Positions 1 to 6,847 of a stretch of DNA of 36,512 nt are shown here, piece after piece. A model generated the notes under the pieces. The model was not told the DNA's origin. It worked only from the letters and a program-made list of their open reading frames with translations, and searched no databases. The stretch's first letter is position 1. Each line of letters starts with the position of its first letter. The position numbers and the translations under genes are program-made. The stretch comes from Opitutaceae bacterium (GTDB lineage: Bacteria; Verrucomicrobiota; Verrucomicrobiia; Opitutales; Opitutaceae): positions 11,003 through 47,514 of the forward strand of contig PLKS01000133.1 in assembly GCA_003140665.1 (NCBI GenBank). The letters run 5' to 3'.

Positions 1-165
1 GTCGAGGATCCCGCGCTTCTGCAGGGACTTTGCGGCCATCGCGACATCGACCGCCTTGCGGCCAGGGCGATTGAGCTCGGGCGCGAGCGGGGCTTGGTTT
101 TCGGATTGCCGGAGGTTCGCAGGGCCTGGAACGCCGCATGCGCCTCCGCAAGGCCGGGGCCCTGA
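1..165 (+). CDS. C-terminal part of a Nif11-like small protein (5' end outside window)
   Basis: Frame 1 is open from the first base to a TGA at 163-165, giving 54 residues without a start. The text DPALLQGLCGHRDIDRLAA followed by an alpha-helical stretch and a GLVFGLPEVRRAW segment fits the end of a Nif11 domain, where an acidic 'DPxL' helix leads to 'A.ELG..F...E'. Nif11 domains serve as leader peptides of ribosomally made, modified peptides, but also occur in small proteins of unknown role. Only about 11 residues (NAACASARPGP) follow the domain, one of them a Cys, so any core peptide would be very short. The stop lies 2 bp before the ATG of the sulfotransferase, which suggests co-transcription. 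Family assignment is by eye from half a domain and is tentative. Confidence 0.45.
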   Translation, partial: VEDPALLQGLCGHRDIDRLAARAIELGRERGLVFGLPEVRRAWNAACASARPGP

Positions 166-167
166 CC

Positions 168-1145
168 ATGGCCGAATCGCCCTGGAGAGATTGGATGCCG
201 ATCGCGGTTCGCCTCCGCCAGGCCGGCTGCGTGGTGGACTGGTGCTATTTTGCCGGGATTCGCCCGACGGATCCGTTTTTCCAGCAGACGGTGAACCATG
301 CGCTCAGCGATCCGGCGCGGATGCTGTTTCGCCGGGAGACGCCGGTAGGGCACCTCGGGGACCTCGCCTGGGATTTTCCCGGAATAGCGCCCGCCGGGTT
401 CATCTTCCACCTTTCGCGGTGCGGATCGACCCTGGTTTCGCGCCTGCTGGCGACCCTCCCCCGGACCCTCGTCATTTCCGAGCCGCCCGCCCTCGACCAG
501 CTTCTGCACCTATCGGGGACCGGCGCGCCGGGTTCCTCCGAATCGGCACGGAGGGCCCTCCGGGGGCTCGTGAGCGCGATCGCCCAGCCGAGAAACGGCG
601 AGGACCGCCTTTTCATCAAGTTTGACAGCTGGCACGTGTGCGAACTGCCGGCGATCCTCGAGGCTTTCCCCGGGGTCCCCTGGATCTTCCTCTACCGCGA
701 TCCGGTTGAGATCCTCGTCTCACAGGACCGGATGCCGGGCATCCAGATGGTTCCCGGCATCATCGACCCCCGTCGACTGGGGCTGGACCCGGCCACGGTC
801 AATCCCGCCGCGCTCGATGGGTACTCGGCCCGCGTCCTGGCTCAATTCTGCGGCGCGGCCATCGAGAATCGCGGCAACGGGAGGGGCCTTTTTGTGAACT
901 ACCGTGAGCTTCCCGGCGCAATATTCGGAGCAATCTCCCGGCATTTCGGCCTGGAGATGACGCACGAGGAGCAGGCGACGATGGAAGAGGCGGCCAAATT
1001 CGACGCAAAAAGCCCCGGCTTCGTCTTTGAGGACGATTCGGCCGGGAAGCAGCGGGAGGCCAGCGACCGGATTAGGGAACTGGCCAAGGTTTGGCTCGCC
1101 GAGCCCTACGAAAAGCTGGAATCGATCCGACGCGCCCAGGCCTAG
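168..1145 (+). CDS. sulfotransferase family protein
   Basis: The 325-residue product looks like a PAPS-dependent sulfotransferase. FHLSRCGSTLVSRLL (about residues 80-94) is the P-loop-like 5'-phosphosulfate-binding motif, and PWIFLYRDPVEILVSQ (about 171-186) matches the 3'-phosphate-binding region with its Arg-Asp-Pro. These enzymes move sulfate from PAPS to a hydroxyl or amine; the acceptor cannot be read from sequence. No signal peptide is visible, so it is probably cytoplasmic. I chose the ATG at 168, 2 bp after the upstream stop; an in-frame ATG at 138 would overlap the preceding gene. The 3' end overlaps the convergent hydroxylase gene, with both TAG stops inside one CTAG. The neighbours (Nif11-like, hydroxylase, GNAT) suggest protein or peptide modification, which is inference. 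Confidence 0.8.
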   Translation: MAESPWRDWMPIAVRLRQAGCVVDWCYFAGIRPTDPFFQQTVNHALSDPARMLFRRETPVGHLGDLAWDFPGIAPAGFIFHLSRCGSTLVSRLLATLPRTLVISEPPALDQLLHLSGTGAPGSSESARRALRGLVSAIAQPRNGEDRLFIKFDSWHVCELPAILEAFPGVPWIFLYRDPVEILVSQDRMPGIQMVPGIIDPRRLGLDPATVNPAALDGYSARVLAQFCGAAIENRGNGRGLFVNYRELPGAIFGAISRHFGLEMTHEEQATMEEAAKFDAKSPGFVFEDDSAGKQREASDRIRELAKVWLAEPYEKLESIRRAQA

Positions 1146-1720
1146 GCGGGGACGGCGCGGGCGGACTCTGCCAGGATCAGGTCCCGCAGCCAGTCATTGA
1201 GCACGCAATCGATCACCAGGTGGATTCGGTCGGTTGCCCCCCGGTTCTCCACGCTGTGCGGATGCGTGAAGTCGATGTACCAGCACTCCCCCTCGTTCAT
1301 CACCACCCTTTGGTCATCGAGAAGGAAGATGACGCCGGGATTGGTGCGGACGGGGATGTGCAGGCGGATTTCACCGTCGGCGAAGCCCAACGCCAGGTCC
1401 GTGTGCTTGCGCACCACCGAACCGGGCTTCAGGCGCAGGAATCGCACGGCCTGCTGGGGGCATTGGAAATGGGCAAGGATCTCCCTGACGTACGTGCAGC
1501 GCTCGAGGAGCGGCGCGTCGGCAAAGGCCGTCTTTGCCGTGGGATCCGGGTAAATGTGGCGGGCCTTGCCCCCGACCGATCGCAGCGGGACAGCGCTCCA
1601 GTCACCCGTGTAGTACTGGGTGTTGAAATGGGGCACGAATTCCTCGGAGACGATCCCGTCAAGCTCCGCCTGGAGCCGGGCGGCGTCAAAGGAGCGGGAA
1701 AGTCGCAGGCTGGATTGCAT
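1142..1720 (-). CDS. aspartyl/asparaginyl beta-hydroxylase domain protein
   Basis: The 192-residue protein consists almost entirely of one aspartyl/asparaginyl beta-hydroxylase domain, an Fe(II)/2-oxoglutarate-dependent oxygenase of the double-stranded beta-helix type. Visible hallmarks are RKHTDLALG (H106, D108), RLHIPVRTNPGVIF (H121) and WYIDFTHPHSVENRG (H153/H155), which hold the iron ligands and the 2-oxoglutarate-binding region. Family members hydroxylate Asp or Asn side chains, and some bacterial ones act on free amino acids or lipid head groups, so the substrate is open. The gene begins 15 bp after the stop of the GNAT gene on the same strand, forming a likely two-gene operon. It converges on the sulfotransferase gene with a 4-bp overlap. 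No signal peptide is seen. Confidence 0.85.
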   Translation of the reverse strand: MQSSLRLSRSFDAARLQAELDGIVSEEFVPHFNTQYYTGDWSAVPLRSVGGKARHIYPDPTAKTAFADAPLLERCTYVREILAHFQCPQQAVRFLRLKPGSVVRKHTDLALGFADGEIRLHIPVRTNPGVIFLLDDQRVVMNEGECWYIDFTHPHSVENRGATDRIHLVIDCVLNDWLRDLILAESARAVPA

Positions 1721-1735
1721 GTCGTCCGGTAGAGA

Positions 1736-2245
1736 TCACCGGTTGCCGCCCGACGCAATTGCAGGCTTAGGGGACGGCCACTCCATTTTTACATACATTC
1801 CGCCAGCCTCCTCCCCCACCTCTGAAAATCCGAGGCGCCTGTACAGGTTTATCGCCCGGTTCCCCTTCACGACCGAGAGGCGTACCCCCAGGCCAGCCTT
1901 GGCCCCCTGGTCGAGCAATTCCGCGATGAGTTTGCGACCGATGCCCTTCCCCCTGAATGGGTGAAGGAGCGCGATGTCGACCAGGCATATCCCATCCCCG
2001 TCGCGCGCGACGAGCATCCCTCCCACGGGACGCTTCCCCAGCTCGATTATCGAATAGGAGGCGTCGGGAAACTGATTGCGATAACTGTGTTGCCGTGCAG
2101 CGAATTGCATCCGGAAAAAGGCCTCCTCCTGCTCCCGGCTCCATCCCAGTGAAGCCACCTCGTCCCGCCGGATTCCGGAATATATTTCGTAGAGAAACGG
2201 CTTGTCGTCCGGGCACGAGGCACGCAGCGTCACGTGATGGGTCAT
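1736..2245 (-). CDS. GNAT family N-acetyltransferase
   Basis: The 169-residue product is a single GNAT domain. Motif A is clear as VDIALLHPFRGKGIGRKLI, with the R-G-K-G-I-G pyrophosphate loop for acetyl-CoA, and motif B follows as GNRAINLYRRLGFSEVGEE. It acetylates a primary amine; whether that is a protein N-terminus, a lysine or a small molecule cannot be said. I chose the ATG at 2245 (MTHHVTLRASC) because the GNAT fold starts there and AGAGGA lies about 11 bases upstream on the minus strand. The open frame runs further to 2386, but that would overlap the divergent collar gene. The 60-bp gap to that gene probably carries both promoters. The beta-hydroxylase lies 15 bp downstream. Confidence 0.85.
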   Translation of the reverse strand: MTHHVTLRASCPDDKPFLYEIYSGIRRDEVASLGWSREQEEAFFRMQFAARQHSYRNQFPDASYSIIELGKRPVGGMLVARDGDGICLVDIALLHPFRGKGIGRKLIAELLDQGAKAGLGVRLSVVKGNRAINLYRRLGFSEVGEEAGGMYVKMEWPSPKPAIASGGNR

Positions 2246-2305
2246 CGCCAGGCATTTCCTCTGATTTCTTTCGCGCCAAGCAAGACTTTTACCCGGACCT
2301 AGATC
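2246..2305. promoter_or_regulatory. divergent intergenic region between GNAT and first collar gene
   Basis: These 60 bases separate two divergent starts and must carry the signals for both transcription units unless the promoters lie inside the genes. I see no convincing -35/-10 pair. An AGAGGA lies about 11 bases before the GNAT start. Confidence 0.4.
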
Positions 2306-2830
2306 ATGAGCGAACCTTTCATCGCTGAAATAAGGATGGTCGGTTTCACTTTCGCGCCGGAAGGCTGGGCATTGTGCAACGGGCAAATCCTCAGCATTGC
2401 CTCGAACACCGCGCTTTTCTCCCTGCTAGGCACCAACTTTGGCGGCAATGGAACATCGACGTTCGGCCTGCCCAAACTCCAGGGTCAGGTCCCCATCGGA
2501 CAGGGCTCGGGTCCCGGATTGAACCCTATTGAGGTTGGGGAGTCGATGGGCTTGAATGGGATCACGCTCAACGCCAATGAGCTGCCGAGTCACACCCATA
2601 CCTTGGTGGCCGCCGGCAACCCGCCCACGACCCACAGCCCATCCGGCACCGCCCTTGCGACCCAACTGCGCAGCGCGGCTCCCATCTACACGGGCACCGC
2701 CCCGAACGTGACGATGGCGCCGCAGGCGATCGCGATAACCGGCGCCAACACGCCCTATTCAAACCTTCAGCCTTACCTTGTCGTCAATTTTGTGATCGCG
2801 CTCCAGGGAATATTCCCCGCCCGGAATTGA
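2306..2830 (+). CDS. phage tail collar domain protein, MdpB type (copy 1)
   Basis: The 174-residue protein is of the MdpB ('microcystin-dependent protein') type with an N-terminal phage tail collar domain. EIRMVGFTFAPEGWALCNGQ (residues 8-27) and the FGGNGTSTFGLPKLQGQVPIGQG stretch are the family signature; LPSHTHTL lies in the middle and NLQPYLVVNFVIALQGIFP is the conserved C-terminus. No signal peptide is seen. In phages such proteins form tail-fibre tips; bacterial MdpB proteins occur in tandem arrays outside prophages and their function is poorly known. This is the most divergent of three tandem copies, having GTNFGGNGTST where the others have GTTYGGNGTTT. The next copy starts 47 bp downstream. 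No other phage gene is present. Confidence 0.9.
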   Translation: MSEPFIAEIRMVGFTFAPEGWALCNGQILSIASNTALFSLLGTNFGGNGTSTFGLPKLQGQVPIGQGSGPGLNPIEVGESMGLNGITLNANELPSHTHTLVAAGNPPTTHSPSGTALATQLRSAAPIYTGTAPNVTMAPQAIAITGANTPYSNLQPYLVVNFVIALQGIFPARN

Positions 2831-2877
2831 TCCCGAGGACCAGGAACCAATCGCTCACGCCCTAAAGCGCCGCCACC

Positions 2878-3411
2878 ATGTCACAACCTTACGTTGGTGA
2901 AATCAGGATATTCGCGGGCAACTTTGCGCCCCAGGGCTGGCAGTTCTGCGCGGGTCAGACCCTGTCGATTTCCCAGTACGAGGTCCTTTTTACCCTCATG
3001 GGCACCACCTATGGGGGAAACGGGACGACCACGTTTCAATTGCCCGACCTGCGCGGCCGCTTTCCGATACACCAGGGGACGGGCGCCGGCCTTTCGACCT
3101 ATGTCATGGGCCAGCAAGGCGGCGCTGAATCGATAACATTGACCCAGGCCAACATGCCGACCCACAACCACCTCGTCGCGGCGGACAATGGTGCACCCAG
3201 TTCCCCGACGCGGACTCCGGCAAGCAATACCTATCTTGCCGCGACGCTTCGCAACGAGGCTCCGATTTACACCTCCGGGGCTCCCAACACATCGATGGGC
3301 CCCCTGGCGGTCGGCCATACCGGAATGGGGAACCCGATCCCGATTGGCCAGCCATGCCTTGGCATCTCTTTCATCATCTCGTTGTTTGGGGTCTACCCAA
3401 GCCGCAACTGA
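2878..3411 (+). CDS. phage tail collar domain protein, MdpB type (copy 2)
   Basis: The 177-residue second paralogue has the same architecture: EIRIFAGNFAPQGWQFCAGQ at the N-terminus, GTTYGGNGTTTFQLPDLRGRFPIHQG, the MPTHNHLVAAD His motif in the middle, and QPCLGISFIISLFGVYPSRN at the end. The central segment between the His motif and the C-terminus is rich in Thr, Pro and Ala and differs most between copies, so it may set binding specificity (inference). It shares an identical 40-nt block with copy 3 at the same codon positions. The spacer after the stop resembles the one after copy 1 (TGATCCCGA then CCAG), a trace of tandem duplication. Confidence 0.9.
   Translation: MSQPYVGEIRIFAGNFAPQGWQFCAGQTLSISQYEVLFTLMGTTYGGNGTTTFQLPDLRGRFPIHQGTGAGLSTYVMGQQGGAESITLTQANMPTHNHLVAADNGAPSSPTRTPASNTYLAATLRNEAPIYTSGAPNTSMGPLAVGHTGMGNPIPIGQPCLGISFIISLFGVYPSRN
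2999..3038 (+). repeat. 40-nt block identical between collar copies 2 and 3 (first occurrence)
   Basis: Bases 2999-3038 are identical to 3578-3617, and both start at offset 121 of their gene. The block begins TGGGCACCACCTATGG and encodes the GTTYGGNGTTTFQ core. Identity includes wobble positions, while flanking sequence differs. Confidence 0.9.
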
Positions 3412-3456
3412 TCCCGAAGCCAGAGGCTATCGCCATTTCCTAAGCGTTTTCATCCC

Positions 3457-3969
3457 ATGTCCAACCCGTTTCTCGGTGAAATCAGGACGTTCAGCTTCAA
3501 CTTTAATCCCAAAGGCTGGGCGATGTGCAATGGCCAGACGCTGCCGATCAACCAGAACCAGGCTCTGTTTGCCCTGCTGGGCACCACCTATGGGGGAAAC
3601 GGGACGACCACGTTTCAGCTTCCCGACCTGCGGTCGCGCGTCCCGATGCACTTCGGCGCAGGTTTCGTCCAGGGCGAGATCGGGGGTTCGGAGACCACGA
3701 CGCTCCTGCTCTCCAATCTGCCACCGCATACCCACACCTTGAACGCCTACAATGGCGCGGCCACTACCCAGTCCCCGGGCGGAGCCTACCTTGCGGCCCC
3801 CGACGCACGCCTGGGAACGCCCATCTACGATGTGGCGACCCCGACGGCCAACATGGCATCCACGACGCTGGGGCCGGCCGGCGGGAGCACGCCGATCAGC
3901 AACATCCAGCCGTATCTTTGCGTTAATTTGTGCATAGCGATGGCCGGCATATTCCCGTCCCGGAATTGA
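3457..3969 (+). CDS. phage tail collar domain protein, MdpB type (copy 3)
   Basis: The 170-residue third paralogue begins MSNPFLGEIRTFSFNFNPKG and carries the collar signature GTTYGGNGTTTFQLPDLRSRVPMHFG, then LPPHTHTLNAYNG and the C-terminal NIQPYLCVNLCIAMAGIFPSRN. All three copies end in a short aromatic-proline tail (IFPARN, VYPSRN, IFPSRN), which may be a shared surface or sorting element. It lies 45 bp after copy 2 and 42 bp before the large FG-GAP protein, so the four genes may form one transcription unit. No export signal is recognised. Function is unknown; involvement in a surface or tail-like structure is inference from the family. Confidence 0.9.
   Translation: MSNPFLGEIRTFSFNFNPKGWAMCNGQTLPINQNQALFALLGTTYGGNGTTTFQLPDLRSRVPMHFGAGFVQGEIGGSETTTLLLSNLPPHTHTLNAYNGAATTQSPGGAYLAAPDARLGTPIYDVATPTANMASTTLGPAGGSTPISNIQPYLCVNLCIAMAGIFPSRN
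3578..3617 (+). repeat. 40-nt block identical between collar copies 2 and 3 (second occurrence)
   Basis: This is the second occurrence of the block at 2999-3038, at the same codon offset in copy 3. It is consistent with recent duplication or gene conversion limited to the collar core. Confidence 0.9.
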
Positions 3970-4011
3970 ATCGCGCCTGCCAGGACACTTTCGTTTCGGC
4001 TCCCTAATTCC

Positions 4012-6807
4012 ATGATTTTTTCCGCCGGCGCACATGCCCACCGTTTCCTTCGCAGGATATTCCTGGCGGGCATCAGCCTTGGGTTGGTTGCAGGGGCGCA
4101 GGCGGAAAGTTCCATAACGTTATATCCCGGCGATGCGATCGTGGCGGACGCCGGCTCAAACGACGGCACCTCGGGCGTCTTCTACGTGGCGGCCAGCACC
4201 GGAAATAGGATAGACTTCACCGGCTTTGGCGCGGAGGGAGAGGGCGCGGTGCTCGACACTCCCCAATTCGTTGTCGTCGCCCCGAACGGGCTGGTCTACT
4301 ATATCGAGGCGCTCGCTTCGGGGACGCTGAACCAGGTCATTGCGGTCAGCCCCACCAACCACCATCGCACAGCGGTCACGAGCACGCCCTTCACCGCCCC
4401 GACCGGCATGGCCTGGGACTACACAACCGGAATGCTCATTGTTTCCGACGCCGGCTCTTCGCCCACGACGGCCGCCCTCTTCAGCGTCAATCCGAGCTCA
4501 GGCGCGGAGACCGTCATCACCAGCAGCACCGTGGGCAGCGGCCCGGCCATCAACACCCCGCGGTTCCCCGCCGTCGGGCCGACGGGCGCGATCTATTATA
4601 TCGAGGCAACCCTGGGGAGCTCCGACCAGGTGATTTTCGTCAACGCGGCCAATGGCAACCGCACGACGCTCGCGAGCTCGCAGTTGAATGCCCCGACCGG
4701 CATGTCCTGGGACTTTGCAACCGGGCTGCTCGTCGTTTCCGTTGCCGGCACCTCGAACCTGAACTCGGGGATCATGAGCGTCAACCCCAGCAACGGGAAC
4801 TCAATCTTCATCACGGGCGACAGCATTTCCGGCGAGGGCGCCAACATCGACACACCGGAGTCGGCCACGGCCACCTCCCCCGGGGTCATCTATTACTACG
4901 AGCTCGTGGCCTCGCCAACGGCCAACAACGTGATCCAGGTGTCCGGAATGATTCGGGGCGTTCTCTCCGGCAGCGATGGCCCCGTCGGGGCGGGAACGGC
5001 GTTCGTCGCGCTCACCAGCGTCGCCGCCATTCCGGATGTCGCCACCCACTTCTCAGTCAGCGCGCCGGGGTCGGCCGTGGCGGGCGGGGCCATCACGGTG
5101 ACCGTCACGGCGCTGGACAATAACAACAACGTGGCGACCGGCTACGCGGGCTCGGTGCACTTCACCAGCTCCGACGGCGTGGCAAACCTCCCGGGCAATT
5201 CCACCCTGACGAGCGGGACCGGGACGTTCTCGGTCACCCTGAACACATCCGGGGCCCAGACGATCACGGTTTCGGACTCGGTGACATCCTCGGAGTCGGG
5301 AACCTCGGGATCGATAGCCACCACCACGACCAGCCCGAACCTGTACTGGACGGACACGTCGACCGGCAATCGCGTGATCTGGCTGATGAACGGGACCAGT
5401 TACGGATCGAGCGTGGCGCTCGGCAACGTCGCGACCAGCTGGGAGATCGACGGCACCGGAGATTTCGGCGGCGACGGCAACATCGACATCCTCTGGACAA
5501 ACACGACGACCGGCGAGCGTGTGATCTGGCTCATGAGCGGCAATACCTTCTCCTCGAGCGTGTCGCTCGGCGTCGTCGCGACCAACTGGATCATCTCCGG
5601 GGTCGCCGACTTCAACGGAGACGGCAAACCTGACATCCTGTTCACGAACACGACGACCGGCGAGCGCGTGATCTGGCTGATGAACGGGACCAGCTACGGC
5701 TCCTCCGTGTCGCTCGGCGTGGTCCCGGCCTACTGGTCCATCTCCGGGGTCGCCGATTTCAACGAGGACGGCTCTCCCGACATCCTGTTCAGGAACACGA
5801 CCACCGGTGAGGGCCTGATCTGGCTCATGGACGGCACCACGCACACCCTCGACGAGTCGATCGGGATCATTCCCGCGGAGCTGAGGATCTCGGCCATCGC
5901 CGACTACAACGGCGACGGCTCGCCGGACCTGCTCATGACCAACGCCGTGACCGACGAGCGCGTGATCTGGCTGATGAACGGCTACACTCACGCAAGCACG
6001 GTCTCGCTGGGCGTCGTCCCCTCGAACTGGGAGCTCTACCCGTCGGGCCTGGATCCGGTTGAGCTGGCGAAGCTCGACTTCAACGGCGACGGCCAGCCGG
6101 ACATCCTCTTTGAGAACACCACCACCGGGGACCTCTATGTCTGGCTGATGAACGGCACCACCTTCTCCTCCAGCGTCTTCATCGGCAATGTCGCCCCGCC
6201 GTGGCAGATCGTGGGGACCGGGGACTTCGCGGGCACCGGCAACGCCGACCTCCTGTGGATGAACACCTCGACCGGCGAAATCGTGATCTGGCTGATGAAC
6301 GGCACGAGCTTCGTCTCCGGCGTCTCGGTGGGCGCGGCGCCGGCCGGATGGACCATCAACGCCGTCGGCGACTTCAACGGCGACGGCTCGCCTGACATCC
6401 TGTTCACGAACACGACGACCGGCGAACGCGTGATCTGGCTGATGAGCGGCACGAGCTTCAGCTCGAGCGTCTCCCTCGGCATCCTGACCACGCAGTGGCG
6501 GATTGCGGACACCGGCGACTTCTACGGCGAAGGCCAGCCGGACATCGTCTTCCAGAACATGTCGACGGGAGACTGCGTCGTCTGGCTGATGAATGGCACC
6601 ACCGTCGAGGCCGCCGTCGACCTCGGCAACCCCGGCACGCAGTGGCAGCTCCAGGCGGCCGAGGACTTCACCGGCGCCGGGCAGCCGGACCTCGTCTTTG
6701 AGAACACCTCCACCGGCGACCGCTACATCTGGCTGATGAACGGCACCACCTTCGAATCCTCCGTCTACCTCGGCAACGTGGGGACACAGTGGCAGATCAG
6801 GAACTGA
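4012..6807 (+). CDS. secreted FG-GAP/VCBS-like repeat protein
   Basis: The 931-residue protein starts with a signal peptide (basic RFLRR, hydrophobic IFLAGISLGLVAG, cleavage near AQA-ES). Residues about 35-330 contain three propeller-like repeats with APTGMAWDYTTG and APTGMSWDFATG motifs. Residues about 344-443 form an Ig-like domain (ATHFSVSAPGSAVAGGAITV...). From residue 444 to the end there are ten modules of about 49 residues of the type LFTNTTTGERVIWLMNGT...DFNGDGKPDI. Most modules carry a DxNGDGxPD loop like the calcium sites of FG-GAP repeats. Such proteins are usually extracellular and adhesive or sugar-binding. No anchor or C-terminal sorting domain is seen; the last module stops after its WQI strand. 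It follows collar copy 3 by 42 bp. Confidence 0.85.
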   Translation: MIFSAGAHAHRFLRRIFLAGISLGLVAGAQAESSITLYPGDAIVADAGSNDGTSGVFYVAASTGNRIDFTGFGAEGEGAVLDTPQFVVVAPNGLVYYIEALASGTLNQVIAVSPTNHHRTAVTSTPFTAPTGMAWDYTTGMLIVSDAGSSPTTAALFSVNPSSGAETVITSSTVGSGPAINTPRFPAVGPTGAIYYIEATLGSSDQVIFVNAANGNRTTLASSQLNAPTGMSWDFATGLLVVSVAGTSNLNSGIMSVNPSNGNSIFITGDSISGEGANIDTPESATATSPGVIYYYELVASPTANNVIQVSGMIRGVLSGSDGPVGAGTAFVALTSVAAIPDVATHFSVSAPGSAVAGGAITVTVTALDNNNNVATGYAGSVHFTSSDGVANLPGNSTLTSGTGTFSVTLNTSGAQTITVSDSVTSSESGTSGSIATTTTSPNLYWTDTSTGNRVIWLMNGTSYGSSVALGNVATSWEIDGTGDFGGDGNIDILWTNTTTGERVIWLMSGNTFSSSVSLGVVATNWIISGVADFNGDGKPDILFTNTTTGERVIWLMNGTSYGSSVSLGVVPAYWSISGVADFNEDGSPDILFRNTTTGEGLIWLMDGTTHTLDESIGIIPAELRISAIADYNGDGSPDLLMTNAVTDERVIWLMNGYTHASTVSLGVVPSNWELYPSGLDPVELAKLDFNGDGQPDILFENTTTGDLYVWLMNGTTFSSSVFIGNVAPPWQIVGTGDFAGTGNADLLWMNTSTGEIVIWLMNGTSFVSGVSVGAAPAGWTINAVGDFNGDGSPDILFTNTTTGERVIWLMSGTSFSSSVSLGILTTQWRIADTGDFYGEGQPDIVFQNMSTGDCVVWLMNGTTVEAAVDLGNPGTQWQLQAAEDFTGAGQPDLVFENTSTGDRYIWLMNGTTFESSVYLGNVGTQWQIRN
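5341..6804 (+). repeat. ten tandem ~147-bp coding repeats
   Basis: Each unit encodes about 49 residues with a strongly conserved TGERVIWLMNGT core and a DFNGDGxPDI loop. Module 5 is longer through a short insertion (SGLDPVELAK), and module 10 is cut after WQIRN. Several units are close at DNA level, for example around 5641-5700 and 6409-6468. Confidence 0.85.
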
Positions 6808-6820
6808 CTAGGCCTCCGGG

Positions 6821-6844
6821 TGCCCGGGGATGGTCCCGCGGGCA
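6821..6844. terminator. hairpin between convergent genes
   Basis: The sequence TGCCCGGGGA-TGG-TCCCGCGGGCA folds into a GC-rich stem with one bulged G and a three-base loop. It lies in the 40-bp gap between the converging FG-GAP and CE15 genes, so it could terminate both. There is no T-run. Confidence 0.45.
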
Positions 6845-6847
6845 TGC

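Noticed and set aside
2306-3969. Prophage or phage-tail-derived particle
   Set aside because: Only collar-domain proteins are present. No tube, sheath, baseplate, tape measure, holin or integrase gene lies within the window.
5341-6804. CRISPR or other direct-repeat array
   Set aside because: The repeats are in frame, about 147 bp long and encode protein modules.
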